DNA of 64,000 nucleotides from Ananas comosus. Taxonomy: Eukaryota; Streptophyta; Magnoliopsida; Poales; Bromeliaceae. Numbering within the stretch: position 1 is the stretch's first letter; every line of letters starts with the position of its first letter. A model generated the notes under the pieces. The model did no database searches and had not been told where the DNA came from. It saw nothing but the letters and a program-made list of their open reading frames with translations. The stretch lies in contig NC_033622.1 of NCBI RefSeq assembly GCF_001540865.1, positions 5,878,852 through 5,942,851 of the forward strand, written 5' to 3'. Positions 8,873-20,907 of the stretch are shown piece by piece. A program made the position numbers and the translations under genes.

Positions 8873-11207
8873 TTGCGGTGATTCCCAGGTGGTAGAGTTC
8901 CGTCTTGTTCATATTTATCTTGAGGCCAGATGCCCATTCGAACATCTTCCAGATGAAAAGTAGGTTACGCATAGCGGACTTCGTGGGTTTTGAGAAGAAT
9001 AATGTATCATCCGCATACTGCAGAATCACTGTCTGACTCTCGTCTGAGGGTCCTATTCCCTGAAGTAAATTATTAGCCCTTGCTGCTTCCGTGACCCTAG
9101 CCAGACAGTCGGCCACTAGAATGAATAAGTAGGGGGATAGCGGGTGCCCCTGTCTCAGTCCCCTCCTTGTTTTCATCCAGTTAGTCGGTGAGCCGTTTAC
9201 TAAAATGGCTATTTTAGCGTTACAAATACATTGTTCGATCCAGTTCCACCATTTGTCATTGAACCCAAGCCACCTTAAAATACTTTGCAAGAACCTCCAG
9301 CTGACTTTGTCATAAGCTTTCTCGAAATCCACCTTAACACTGATGCACTCCCTATTGGTTTTTGCACACCAGTTGAGAAGTTCAGACGCCGTGACGAAGG
9401 AATTGGCTAATAAACGATCTTTCAGGAAAGCCGATTGTGCGGGGGAGATTATAGATGGTAAGACCCCCGCGAGTCTGTTCGCAAGAACTTTAGAGATAAT
9501 CTTTTGAATTCCGTTCAAGAGGCAAATCGGTCTGAAATCATTAACCAGGCATGCTCCTTCCTTTTTGGGGATTAAACATACATAAGTGTAGTCAACCGGT
9601 GCCGTAAAGAGGTCCATGGTCTGCAGGTCTCTGAAGATATCAAGAATGTTGTCCTTAACTGTCTCCCAGAAATGTTGGAAAAAGATTAGCGGGAAGCCGT
9701 CGGGACCAGGCGCCTTGTCACTCCCTAGTTGAAAGGTAGCTTTTTTAATTTCATCTATAGTGAAGGGGCTCGTGAGAGAGTCAGAGTCAGGTAAGGCATC
9801 CGCACGGTACAAGTCGGCCCAATCACCGAAAGAAGGCGGGTCATCTTCCACGTTCCCAAAGAGACATTTAAAGGATTGAAAGAAACATGATTTCATATGC
9901 GCTTCGTTGCTGATTTGTGTTCCCTCCTTGTCTTCAATAAACTGAATCTTGTTGCAACGCTTCTGCCCATTGGCCACTGCATGGAAAAACTTTGTATTGC
10001 TGTCTCCTTCCTTTAGCCAGTGCTGTTTAGCTCTCGTTTTCCACAGGATTTCTTCCTCCTTCAGTATGAGTTGGAGCTGCACTTTAAGGTCTACACGTTT
10101 ATCCCGTTCTTCCTGAGTCAAGATGTTCCGTTCCTCCAAAAGATCGATGCACCGAATTTCTTCCTGTAATGATCTTATCGCGTTGGATATACTATGAAAT
10201 TTCGTTTTGCACCATTCCTTCATCCTGTTTCTGCAATGTCTCAACTTCGCCGTTAGCGTGAGGATGGCTGACCTTTGACCGGGTACTTCATTCCACCAGA
10301 TCGGTACGTAATTTGTGAAGTCCGCCCTAGTAAGCCATACCCTCTCGAAACGAAACCTCCGCTGAGTGTGAGAGTTTCCAGTCTCGAGTAATAAAGGGGT
10401 GTGATCGGAGGTAATTCTAGGTAGCGCGGATACCCTGCTAAACGGGAAAACTTGATCCCATTCCGTCGAGACAAGGAATCTATCCAGTTTGGCCAGAGTT
10501 GGTGAGCGTTGCATGTTAGACCAAGTAAAATTTTGATTGGAAATAGGCAGGTCGATGACTTCGAGATTTGAAATGAGGTCAGAGAACATTGACATCGCTT
10601 TAAAGCTCCACTGGTTCCCGGTGTGTTCGGCCTGGTTTCTAGTAAAGTTGAAATCCCCACAAATAACCCATTTACAGTTGGAACAAACTGCGCCGAGGGC
10701 GAGGAGCTCAGCACAGAACTCTTCTTTCCCATCCCAAGATGGCGGTCCATATACATTCGAAAGGTAAAAGCTCGTATTACTGTTAATATGTTTCAAGTTG
10801 AGGGTGAGCGAGTGTTCGCGCACCAACGCCTCCGTACAATCGAAAAATTTGGAGTTCCAACATGTGAATAGACCGCCCGATGCTCCCATTGCGGGAATAA
10901 AGTGACATCTGTCGAAACTCGAGCCGCAGCAAGACCGAAGAAAGGAACGAGACACCGAATCCACTTTAGATTCTTGGATACAAACCACCGAGCAATAGTG
11001 TTTAGAGAGAATAGATCTAACACTCCGACGCTTACAAGGGTCGTTCAGACCGCGAACATTCCACGTAATAATATTAAACATAGGAAAAGCGACACACACC
11101 CAAAAAGCAGCCCAACCGCAGATAAAGACCCACCCACTACAGGTCAACTCCGCATCATAAACTTGTGGAGCTCTTCGGCTTCCACCCCCGTAAGCTTGAC
11201 CCCGCAT
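8873..11207 (-). pseudogene. LINE ORF2 endonuclease-reverse transcriptase, truncated
   Basis: The likely start is the ATG at 11081 (MFNIITWNVRGLND), which begins the apurinic-like endonuclease. The catalytic QESK glutamate, CGDFNF and SDH motifs are all visible. The reverse transcriptase follows with KAPGPDGFPL and the catalytic YADD box (LQYADDTLFF). The frame then reaches NKTELYHLGITA and stops at the n. Thumb, zinc-binding and C-terminal parts are missing here. The protein nicks target DNA and primes reverse transcription of LINE RNA. This copy cannot work as assembled. Confidence 0.9.
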
Positions 11208-12628
11208 AGCGCACTTTTCTTCAAGACCTTTCTAATGCTCCGTGAGCCTGCCGCGGACATCGGCCCAGAGGTCTCCCCTTCCAGCAGTAAAGCCTTCCTC
11301 ATTATCGCCCGATCAAGCGCCGGAACGTTACCTACAGACTTCAGCCTCTCACAAGCTCTGATCGACCCACGACGCACGCACTGGTCGACCGCCAATCCAC
11401 GACGCACGCACTGGGGAATCCCATCCGCCCCGGTCGCCTCACCGGTCAGGGGTACAATATTGGGGGCCAAGGTATTAACCCCCGATACGTTCCCCGTCGA
11501 CGAACAGACGACCAAGTTGTCTGGCTTCAAAAAAAACTCCCCAACCATTGATCCGTGGATCTCCTTCGCAGCGGGCAAGTGGGGAACGAAGCTTTCAGCA
11601 CAGTGGGCATGGATCTCCTTCGCAGCGGGCAAGTGGGGAACGCATCTGTCAGCACAGTGGGTGGGGGTGTTCCCCGGTGCGCGTTCCCGTCTTGCCGACC
11701 CAAGGCAGGCAGCCTCCACCTTCGGGTCGATCTCCAGTCCACCTGCCGACCCGGCGGGAATGTCGTCGCACAAGACGGGCTCCCCTCCTGTACCACTTGC
11801 ACCTCCTGTACCTCCAGCCGACGGGCCCAGGGGAGAAGGGGGGCGTGCGGGGCCGATCTCCAGTCCACCTGTCGGCCCGGCGGCAACGTCGCCGCAGAAG
11901 ACGGGCTCCCCTCCTGCACCTCCTGCACCTCCAGCCGACGGGCTCAGGAGAGAAGGGGGGCGAGCGGGGCCGATCTCCAGTCCACCTGCCGGCCCGGCGG
12001 CAACGTCGCCGCACAAGACGGGCTCCCCTCCTGCACCTCCTGCACCTCCAGCCGACGGGCCCAGTAGAAAAGGGGGGCAAGGGGGGCTCGGGCGACAGAC
12101 CGTGGCAAGGGGGCCCGAGTGCTGAGGCGCTACAGCCAAAGAGAAACGCAACATCCCTCCTGTTCCGGCGACAGAACTGTCCGTAGGCCCCCACGAAAAT
12201 CGAAAAATGGCCCCAGCTCCGTGCAAGCCAAGTCGGCCTCTTCCCTGCGCGCCTGGCGTGGCCCGCAGAAAGAGACCAGAACCGAGCCCATCTCCAAAAC
12301 TGAGCCCATCTGCTTCTGGGACCAAGCTGGCTCTCTGCAAGCACCTCCCCTCAATAAAGTGTGGGGCCTGCGAATCCGGGTCGGGCCCGAAATCCCAAGC
12401 TCCTTGCGGGCCAAGTCGACCCCACCCTTCCGAGACTTGCGTGGCCCGCGGAGCAAGTCCGATCTCGAGCCCCTTCCGAAGCCCGAGCCCATGCGGTTCC
12501 GGGACCGAGTGGGCCCTCAGCTTGCTCCTCCCCTCACAGAAGTGAGTAGGCCGCGGAACAAGGCCGAGCCCGATGCCAAGAGGTTTCGGGGTCAAGAGGG
12601 CCCGCTTCGCACAACAGCCGACACCCAC
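11144..12628 (-). pseudogene. LINE ORF1 C-terminal, low-complexity linker (frameshifted from ORF1)
   Basis: This open frame of 494 codons overlaps the end of the main ORF1 in another phase and ends just before ORF2 (VEAEELHKFMMRS). It is rich in glycine, proline and arginine and contains tandem repeats. It most likely continues ORF1 after a frameshift near 12600. I find no catalytic domain. Whether it is translated as a separate protein cannot be told from sequence. Confidence 0.6.
11545..12070 (-). repeat. Two minisatellites inside the LINE linker
   Basis: 11552-11660 holds two copies of a unit of about 54 bases built on GCAGCGGGCAAGTGGGGAAC. 11730-12066 holds three copies of a GC-rich unit of about 110 bases containing AAGACGGGCTCCCCTCCTG. 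Unit lengths are multiples of three or nearly so, and the reading frame stays open through them. Confidence 0.8.
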
Positions 12629-14679
12629 CCCTGCCCGGATCTCGAGGTGGAAGAGAAGATCCCATGCATCATGCTAGCTCGCTTTCCCCAGATATAGTAA
12701 TAAATGCCTTGGTTCATCTTTACGCTTCCCTTAGGCTCCGAATTCGAAGCTTTGACAAAAGCAAATCCTTTCGCCTTCGGAAAATCGCCGCCCGCCGCCA
12801 CGTCAGATATCACATTAACTGCAACATCAACATTAGGCGAATTCGAAATCCCGACCGTTGGCCCTCTCGTTCCGACGATCGCCGGGCCCATCCAGGTTGT
12901 TTTCTCCAGACCCAGCCGTCGAGAGTCGGCCGGAGTGGGAGCAGATTTCCCACGCAGCAAAGCGTCTGGAGCAATAACATCTCTCCTCCTGTCTCGAATT
13001 TCTGACGAGTTCCAAGATGCGTCCGTGCTAGAAGATCCGCCAGCCGACGATCGTCGCCCTCTAATCGATCCGGCTGAGTGGCGATGAGCTTCTGGACGGC
13101 TCTGCGAGGGGTCGTGACGATCGGTCCATTCGTTCGGAGGATTGCCAGGATCGATGACGTCGCGGCGGCCCCATCTCTCAAGCTGGATGAGCACCGAGAG
13201 CGAGTAATCCCCTACTGTGATTTCCAAGTTTTTCGGGATGTCGGAGAGGAAATTGACAGAGATGAGACATCGGTATCCCGTGAGGTCCACCATGCGTGTC
13301 GAGAAGTCGTCCGCCCGTATGAAGCGACCGAAACCGTCGACCAACCCCGCCACCGTACGAGAGGACCAACATTCATATGGCAAACATACAAGCCGGATCC
13401 AAACGTTGTACGTGAGCGAGGCCCTTCGTAGCCCATGATAGGGATTCCAGGGGAAGCAGTGCAGTCTCAGGTTGTCCGGCGATAGGCTCTCTCTTCGGAT
13501 CAGTTGATCTGCCGGCACCCACTCCGGGAGGAAGATCAGAAAGTCCCGCTGACTGAACTTGGCGACGTGAAAATCGGTCGGGAAGCCACCAAAACGACTC
13601 GCCAACCTGTTGGCAATCGTCTCTTGGGGGAAGTGACCAAGGTTCTTGGGGGGGAGTACGTCGACCAGAATCGCGTTGCGGCATCGATTCTGCCTGGTGT
13701 AGAAGTCTTCTGTCTGAGGAACAAACGCACTTAGGTAGGACGGTCGGGCCCTCATCTCCCTGTAAACCGCCATTGGTAAACGGTCCATGCAGGATCTTGC
13801 GACGTGGCCCGTCTTGAAGCAGCGCACACACCGGAGTGGCCCTCGACAACTAGCCGCCCGATGATTAGTGCCCAGGCACCTAAAACACTTCCCCTTGAAG
13901 AAAGATTTGGGCGGGATCTTGGAGAGGGGAGTGAAGTTGGCACCCTGACTACGGCGAGTGGCTCGCAGAGGTGTGTGTATGGGTGTAAGAAGAGCTTCCT
14001 TGTACGTCTTGTTAAAACCTGTAGGTAAGGAGGATAAGTTCTTCCCGAATCCTGTGTCAGGGCACCTTCTATTGTTAATCGACGACGCGTCAGTTGGTTG
14101 TGGTATGGGAGTGGGGTCGTCAGGAAAACCGAGAGCGTTGTGAGTTAATGCAAGCCCTACTTCGTCAGCCCATATCACCCTCTTGTTAAATGCGGATCCT
14201 CCTTCAGACCTATGTAATCCAGGGTAGGTGCCCTCATTAACCCAAGGCTTCTTAACTATTGCCTTCGATCTCTCAGTCCTGCCATAGGAATGAACAGTCG
14301 CCGCTCTAGCTGAAGGGATAGCCGACGACGACGAAGAGGTAGGTCTCCCGCGAGTACCCGTCACCGTCCGCCATTGAGTAGAACAGGCCTGTCCTCCTAT
14401 CTTCTTGAAATCCGTCTTCTCATCCGTAATCCGATCTATAACTAGCGTTTTGCCTTTTTCCTCTTCCTTACCAGCAGTCCGATCAAAAACTCGCGCTTTG
14501 CCTTTTTCCTCATCCTCGCCAGTCTTTTCCTTTTTCCGATCACCACCATCATCCTCACCAGCCCTCTCTTTTCCTTTAACAGCCAAAGACTTGTTGGAGA
14601 GTATGCGGAGCTTGCCGAGGCCTTTGTCCGTCAGAGGCCCCGCCACCACGCGGTCCCACAGCTTCTCCAGCACCGCCAT
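12592..14679 (-). CDS. LINE ORF1 gag-like protein with two CCHC zinc knuckles
   Basis: This 695-codon frame starts MAVLEKLWDRVV. A charged N-terminal region is followed by two adjacent zinc knuckles (about residues 265-297, CFRCLGTNHRAASC and CVRCFKTGHVARSC). A DUF4283-like region follows, with VWIRLVCLPYECWS and GRFIRADDFSTRMVDL. ORF1 proteins of plant LINEs bind the element RNA and form the transposition particle. The C-terminal end (after about 12650) runs into a different frame from the linker at 11144-12628, suggesting a frameshift there. Confidence 0.85.
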   Translation of the reverse strand: MAVLEKLWDRVVAGPLTDKGLGKLRILSNKSLAVKGKERAGEDDGGDRKKEKTGEDEEKGKARVFDRTAGKEEEKGKTLVIDRITDEKTDFKKIGGQACSTQWRTVTGTRGRPTSSSSSAIPSARAATVHSYGRTERSKAIVKKPWVNEGTYPGLHRSEGGSAFNKRVIWADEVGLALTHNALGFPDDPTPIPQPTDASSINNRRCPDTGFGKNLSSLPTGFNKTYKEALLTPIHTPLRATRRSQGANFTPLSKIPPKSFFKGKCFRCLGTNHRAASCRGPLRCVRCFKTGHVARSCMDRLPMAVYREMRARPSYLSAFVPQTEDFYTRQNRCRNAILVDVLPPKNLGHFPQETIANRLASRFGGFPTDFHVAKFSQRDFLIFLPEWVPADQLIRRESLSPDNLRLHCFPWNPYHGLRRASLTYNVWIRLVCLPYECWSSRTVAGLVDGFGRFIRADDFSTRMVDLTGYRCLISVNFLSDIPKNLEITVGDYSLSVLIQLERWGRRDVIDPGNPPNEWTDRHDPSQSRPEAHRHSAGSIRGRRSSAGGSSSTDASWNSSEIRDRRRDVIAPDALLRGKSAPTPADSRRLGLEKTTWMGPAIVGTRGPTVGISNSPNVDVAVNVISDVAAGGDFPKAKGFAFVKASNSEPKGSVKMNQGIYYYIWGKRASMMHGIFSSTSRSGQGWVSAVVRSGPS

Positions 14680-14700
14680 TCTCTTTGTTTAAGATAGTAA

Positions 14701-15667
14701 CACTATATGAGAATTAATAAAGCAGGATAGAAAGGGCGCCACGTTTGGATAGGAATTAGTGGTGCAGAATATTTTAAACTCCATTTTAAGTGCTTGGTCA
14801 ACCAACCATGTTCTTGTTTTTAATCCTTCGCCGTTAACGTACTAACCTTGTTTCTTTGTCCCTTTTTATGATCCTTCCTTTGGGTTACAATAATTAATGA
14901 AAAACCTATGAAAAGCCTATAAGAATTGTCTACATCTAGTATGCATGGTATGACTAAGTGCATGCCATTTCCTGTACCCAAAGATATCCTCAAATCTCTT
15001 CATATCTAGTTTCTGAGGATGATTCTATTCTCCTTTTCTCTAATTTGTGTGTTCTTGTCGGTTCATGTAATCAGAACCAACATGCATGGGGAGAGAAAAA
15101 TATATTTATATGTGGCAGACAAATTTATGTAATAGGGTTTAATTTAAATTTTATATCTAGGCCGGCTCTCCAAAGATTCTTAGCAAGTTAAGAACAAGCA
15201 AATACAGATATATAAAGAAATTAATGAAAGAGTTCGCAATACATTTTGTGGTGGCGGAGCATGTCTTTTGCTCTACAGTTTGTTGGCTTAAACGGGTTAG
15301 TATTTCTACCATGTGGTGGGCAGCCAGGTTGGACCCAGCTATGTTTAAAATGGCCGGAGGTCGGATTGGATCGAGTCATATTCGAAATGGCGTCGGACTG
15401 GTTGGGTCGAGTCACATAGCGGAGCATGTCTCGTGGATGGCGGAGCATGTCTCGTGGATGTTTTGTCTGGACAATTTAAATGAATTGGTTGTATTTTTTT
15501 AATGGTTCGGGTTTTTAGAATTAATGATTAGTGTTAGCCACAATCGACTCTTGTAGGCGCTATGTTTGTACGTTTTAAGTTAATTGATCGTATCTTTCTA
15601 ACAACTCGAGCTTTTGACATTAATGAGTAGTGTTAACGATTCAACACTCAAATTCTCTGTCTATATA
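14701..15667. other. Intergenic, no gene seen
   Basis: AT-rich sequence. The only local structure is a short direct duplication near 15419-15459 (GCGGAGCATGTCTCGTGGAT, twice). The open frames are short and resemble nothing. Confidence 0.5.
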
Positions 15668-15905
15668 TATGGAATTGAGCTTTTATACTTTTAAAAATAT
15701 TAAATTATTGGTGCTTATAAGTTTTCAGCCCTTGGATTAAGGGATGTGCATTTATGATGATAGTGATCGCCTAGAGTTGAGTGGGTGGTTGGTTGAATAG
15801 TATGATCTAACAGATAGAAATGGTCAAAAGGGTAGCTTTGACCGCCAAAAGTTTTATAAGCACCAAGTGTTTGGTGCTTTTACAAAGCACTATAACTGGA
15901 CTCTT
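15668..15905 (+). repeat. Short MITE, family S
   Basis: An element of about 240 bp whose terminal parts are inverted repeats built around a 'caccaa..ttggtgc' core. It begins near GAATTGAGCTTTTATAC and ends near GCACTATAACTGGACTC. Related copies are at 20645-20872, 36908-37145 and 37176-37412. Shared internal text includes GTGGTTGGTTGAATAGTAT. Confidence 0.75.
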
Positions 15906-16984
15906 ATGTATATTTATTTACAAGATTTTTTTTCTTTTGCTTAGCCTAAGTAGACCATTAACCTTTTAGATATTGCTTGTGTAGGTATACGAGTTATGAC
16001 TGTGTACTTTTCTTTTCTCTTTCCATCAATAAATTGTATAAAAAATCACCTTAAGTTTTACATTAAAAAAAACAAAAAAAAGTCTTAAAAAACCAATTTA
16101 TTCCAAATGCTAATTAGAGCTTTCACAATGATGGTGGGTGTTGGATCTTAATGTAATTTTGAGCTAATAGATACGAGTAAGCTCCTACAAACTTTTATTG
16201 GGTTTTGGTAAATAAATAAGCTTATAAATTAATTATTCATTTGAGAAGAGAACATTCGATCTAGTTTCTTCACTAACCCTTCCTGTCACCACCTCCTCAT
16301 GAATCAATAATCCTACTCCAAATGCCTGGTTCCTTTTGGGCTATTTTTTTAAAACGTCACTGTTGAGAAGGACCAATTGTTATGAATTAAGTAAAGAGAA
16401 ACATGTATGCATCATTTGTTTACGTGTCTAGCCTAGGTGAGTTTGCTGGGGATGGGATTTACTTGAAGAAATGAAAGAGGTGTACGAGGACTCGCGCACT
16501 TTTTTGCCACGCAAATTGGGTTTTGTGTTTTAGCCACGTGGTCGTAATTAAGCTTCTGTCATTGAAGAGCTATATATTTAGCCACACGTACAGTTTTGGT
16601 TGTATGTACATTTGAATTTACTACTCGAACTTATTGTTGCGATGTAGATTTAATCAGTTGTTTGTACGTTTGAATTTATGATTATTTTGAGTTACTACAC
16701 CAACGTCCAATTGTTGTAGTTGAAACAATAAGCAAAATGTCTAACTACGTACCACAGTCACAAACAAATCAAACGCATGCAGTCCCAATTCATGTAATGT
16801 AAGAGACAGGGGGAGGGGAGTGAAAGAGTGAGCATTAATTGTTACATGAGATAGAGAGATAGGAAGGTACATAAGGGGGTACTCGCCTCTCTAATATAAG
16901 GGGGTATATCCTATTGAAGACACTCTCAGATCCGGTATTTCTAATAGAGCAATCCGCTGCTAGGAATATGGTTCAAAGGGGCTG

Positions 16985-17250
16985 TGAAACAACCGTTGTA
17001 CTTTAAAAACTTAACCTGTTAGAGAACGATATTTAAATATTTTTATATTTAACACTCCTCCTCACGTCTGGGCTCACTTTTTAGTCGGTCTATGATGTGG
17101 GCTTGAATTAAATGGGAGGAAATTAATATGCTAGTTGTCTGGTGTGACTCGAACTCAGGACCTCCTGTTTTGATACCACGTGAAACAGCCGTTGTACTCT
17201 AAAAGCTTAAGCTGTCACAGAAGGGTGTTTAAACATTTTTATATTTAACG
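16985..17250 (-). mobile_element. TRIM with short (about 70 bp) terminal repeats
   Basis: Two direct repeats, 16985-17054 and 17181-17250, both begin TGAAACA.CCGTTGTACT and end in TATATTTAAC. The internal part has a primer-binding site for initiator tRNA-Met on the minus strand (the TGATACCAC end next to the right repeat). There is no coding capacity, as expected of terminal-repeat retrotransposons in miniature. Confidence 0.75.
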
Positions 17251-20028
17251 GGGGTTTATTCAGGAACATTAGTTCTTATATAAAATAATAAAATTTGTAA
17301 GTGCATTTTCCAACTATATTGAAACAAACAAAAATATATAGTTTTGGTCCACTCAACTTCGGTCAACCAAATATAGTTGTAACTACTGAAGTCCCAAGTT
17401 TGAAATCTAGTTACTTCACATTAATAGTTTAGTTTATTTTTAAAAATGAATGAAGCATATAATATGATATCTTTACATTTTAGAAAAATTAAATCGCATT
17501 TAGAAAATATATGGAACCGTAAGTTAATTTGAAATACAATGTAGATGAGCTTTACCTACAAGGCACGAGTGCCATTATTTAGGGTTCTACCATGCACAAC
17601 GATCGATTGCATATTCTGGGGAGGTACTGGCATTTGGTGTGGCTACCAACCACTTCTGTGTAAGGTTCAGATGAGAAAATACTAATTCCTTCATTCTTGG
17701 AATGGTAATTCCAAGTATGGGTGATGTCACGACTATAGTGTAAATCTTGTACTCATCTATCTAAGGATTTTATTTTATTTTTTGTTGATTCTGGTATTTA
17801 AAGAAAAGAATTGATAAGACTAGTAAAAAAGAAATATTAACTCTTTGACATATAGTTAGATAGATATGGCGCAAGATTTACGCCCACTCTTTGACATATA
17901 GTTCTTTACACTACTTCTAAGCAAAAAATGTCGAAAAATGATACCTAAAGTTGAAGTTTTTGTTTGGATAATTTTTACTTGTTCAGAAATAAAAATAATC
18001 AAATAGAACATTGACTTAAGGGCTCGAATATATAGCGATAACTGTACTACAATTTTAACTGCATACAGATAGAATACAGATAGAATTATATAGTGTTTGG
18101 TTTGTTTGATTTAAATTGCATTGAAGGAAGAAAAGAGTCTTTCGTCTCCCGCTCCACTTACTTGGAGGATCAGGGCGGATACGGAGCAGGTTATATATTT
18201 TTTTATATTTTTTGTTCTCATTTATCGTCTCATTTGGGACGGATCGGGGTGGAAGCTCCACCAACCTGGATCCATTTGCATCCCTACTTTCGCTAGAGAT
18301 TTAAACTGTATCTCATGTTTTGAGAATTGATTACCTGATAGAGAGAAAAACCAAATTAGGAGGCACACCTGCGAGCTGATGATGACCTACGGATTTGATA
18401 AAACAAATTAATTGCTGCTACTCTTCCGCATTATTGGTCTCATTATCTTAGTTTTACCTATCCTTGCACTTCTTCCTTTCACAGGTGTCTTGCTTCCATA
18501 GTTTTTGATTTTTTTTTTTCATTTTTTTTTTTGAACTACTTTTGTTTCTCTGTTGACTCTGCAATATTCTACTCCAGGTGATACCCTTAGAAGGATAATT
18601 AGGTTATCTAATGCCAATTATTTTCTGATCCCATAGGCCACTGTTTTTTGTACCTATATATGGCCCATAATTAAATGCATAGTTGGTTAGTGTGACTCAT
18701 ATAACTCATCTGAAATAAAGTGTTTCCCTGTCACTCTTGTGAGGGCTTAGCCCCCTGTGCCCTAGCCCCTACTAAATACACTGTTTCTTTTTCCTTTGTG
18801 AGTACATAAAAGCAGTTGGATGTCTTATTATTGCCCAACCATTGCTAACCTAAAAGATCATGTAAATGGCACTCACAAGATTGTCTAAAAAAGATGGCTT
18901 GGTTGTTTATTTCTTCTCCTATTCACTATAGTGGTTTGGTTTGGGTATAATAATTAAATAAAACTGTACAGAGGTGTTCTCATCTATATATAGGTCACCT
19001 TAATATAGATCCTTTAACTATTTTTCTTTCCATTAACATCATAGGAACTTTCATTTTTTTTAAAAAAATTACTTACATCAATTAAATTGACAGTTTTGTA
19101 AAATTCAATAGTGACCCTTTTAAATTTAGCTGTTTTATTTTAAAGCCTAATGTTAACGAATAATAGGAGTTGAGCTGTTATTTATATCAAATCCCAAATT
19201 CAATTTGAAAGAAATTAAAAGTTAAGAGGGTGTTTTTTGTAAAAAAAAAGAAATAGTGGACTTCCTATTTAAAATGGCAGAAAAAGAAAATTTAGACCAT
19301 TTGCTTTGGTGTGATCTTTTTTAAATTTTTTTTCTTAAGATAAATGTAGCATGCTACACGTTTCATTTATTTTTATTTTTGTAAGAAATAAACTAAGTTG
19401 AAAATATAAAGCAATTAGGCTTTGAATTCGAAATTTTGGATAACACCATTAAGTTCATTAGCATTTGCGCTACAGACTTCTATTGCTTTAGCGTGAAGCT
19501 GAAATAAGCTTTTGGGTTCCACAGTTAGAATTTTTAGAATCAAAACTTATGTGTCTATGTATAGACTATACTTGGAACATTAATTTTCTTGTAAATTATG
19601 TTGCTCAAGTAGTATATCTTGAGAGATCTAATCAAGCCAAATATAATTTTCCTCTTCCCAAAGGAGTTCAGTTTCATTTCTCTCTCAACAATACCCACCA
19701 ACCATTCAGAATTTAGCATGCCAATTACTCAAAAGAAAAAGCTAAACCAACCTTCTCCCTCCCAAGTCCCAACTCCCTCGTTGGGGTTTAACCCAACTAA
19801 TCCTCCACCTGTCATATAAAAACCCCACCCATCCCTGCTGTGACTCAAGAGCCCAAAGAGACAGCTCAACCTGTCCTCAGAACTTCCACACTCTTCTTTC
19901 TCCTCCTCTTAATGAAATAAGGAAGAAATAAATAATAGTGCTAAAAGGAAGGGACATGCACCCCACCTGCTTTGCATGTGCTCTGCTTCCTACTTTAACC
20001 CAATGGTAATAGTAGTTTTGATGATGAT
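17251..20028. other. Intergenic, no gene seen
   Basis: AT-rich, with poly-T runs near 18510-18533. A CATATAAAAACC element at about 19814-19825, followed by a C-rich leader-like stretch, resembles a core promoter. No reading frame follows it before the CACTA element at 20029. No coding evidence is visible. Confidence 0.4.
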
Positions 20029-20543
20029 CACTACAACAAAAACTGTGTATAGCGATACTTTTAAATATCAGTACAGATAAAAAAAATACTGCTGGCTAAA
20101 TTACCGATACTTTTAAAAAGTGTTGCTATATGTGAGTCCTTAGATATATAGTGACAGTTAAAGAGTGTTGTTATAACCTAAAAAGAGTGCTACTAATTTA
20201 CCAATACTTATTTAAACATTTAGCAACTACCGGAACTCTAGCTCATTGGCTGAGGAGGAGGAGGAGGAGGAGAGGGAAGGGCTCTTCGTCTAGGATTTCG
20301 GTGGATTGAGTGAGGGGAGAAGGGGAGATGATAATCAACTTTTTTTTTTTTCTTTTTTCTTTGTAATCGGGTCGAATGGGCTAGGTGGGGTGGGTTGAGT
20401 AGAGTAACCTTTTATTTTTAGTTGGATTGGCTTTATATTTAGGCATTAGTAGATTTTTTCTTCAAGTTTTGGCATAAATAGGATATTTACACAAAAGTGT
20501 CCCAAACATGTGTCCCTAGCTATAACCTAATTCTATTGTAGTG
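20029..20543. mobile_element. Non-autonomous CACTA-type MITE, copy 1
   Basis: Ends are CACTACAAC... and ...TTGTAGTG, the CACTA (En/Spm) terminal signature, 515 bp apart. Internal sequence matches 33335-33848 along its whole length. The 3-base target duplication is not clear at this copy. Confidence 0.8.
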
Positions 20544-20560
20544 TGAGATAAACTCATCAT

Positions 20561-20562
<2 letters not shown>

Positions 20563-20643
<81 letters not shown>
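20563..20643. repeat. (TA)n microsatellite
   Basis: A TA tract of about 80 bases, opening a region in which every foldback element is separated by TA and CT tracts. Confidence 0.95.
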
Positions 20644-20644
<1 letters not shown>

Positions 20645-20647
<3 letters not shown>

Positions 20648-20871
20648 CCGGCTGGGGTATTATCGATAGCACCAAGGATTTAGTGCTATTGAGTTTTCCA
20701 TCATTAGATTTAATCGTATGATTATTTTTATCCGTTATATTATACTATTCGGCCAACCACTCACTCAACCCTAGGGGATTCACATCATCCTAACCATCCA
20801 TTTTTCAATCAAAGGGCTAAAAAATCAATAGCACTAATAATTTGGTGCTATTGATAGTATTCCAGCCTAGT

Positions 20872-20872
<1 letters not shown>
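20645..20872 (+). repeat. Short MITE, family S
   Basis: Inverted ends are built from GCTGG..TATTATCGATAGCACCA and GGTGCTATTGATAGTATTCC. It is related to the copies at 15668, 36908 and 37176 and lies between a TA tract and a CT/TA tract. Confidence 0.8.

Positions 20873-20907
<35 letters not shown>

Larger units (their letters stand above)
8873..14700 (-). mobile_element. Non-LTR retrotransposon (plant LINE), 5' and central part
   Basis: This is a minus-strand LINE with a nucleic-acid-binding ORF1 (14679 down), a proline/glycine-rich repeated linker, and ORF2 with endonuclease and reverse transcriptase. It is cut at the n at 8872 inside ORF2. The matching C-terminal zinc-binding region is found at 1-441 beyond the complement-only block. 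I could not identify target-site duplications or the poly-A tail because the 3' end lies off the window. Confidence 0.9.

Noticed and set aside
11144..12545. Several long overlapping frames on both strands in the GC-rich linker
   Set aside because: Repeated GC-rich units keep all frames open. Only the minus-strand frames consistent with the LINE order were kept.
19945..19995. Short hairpin (GGAAG..ACATGCA with TGCATGT..CTTCC) as a microRNA precursor
   Set aside because: The stem is only about 14 pairs with unequal bulges. Resemblance to miR528 or miR164 is partial, so it is not supported.
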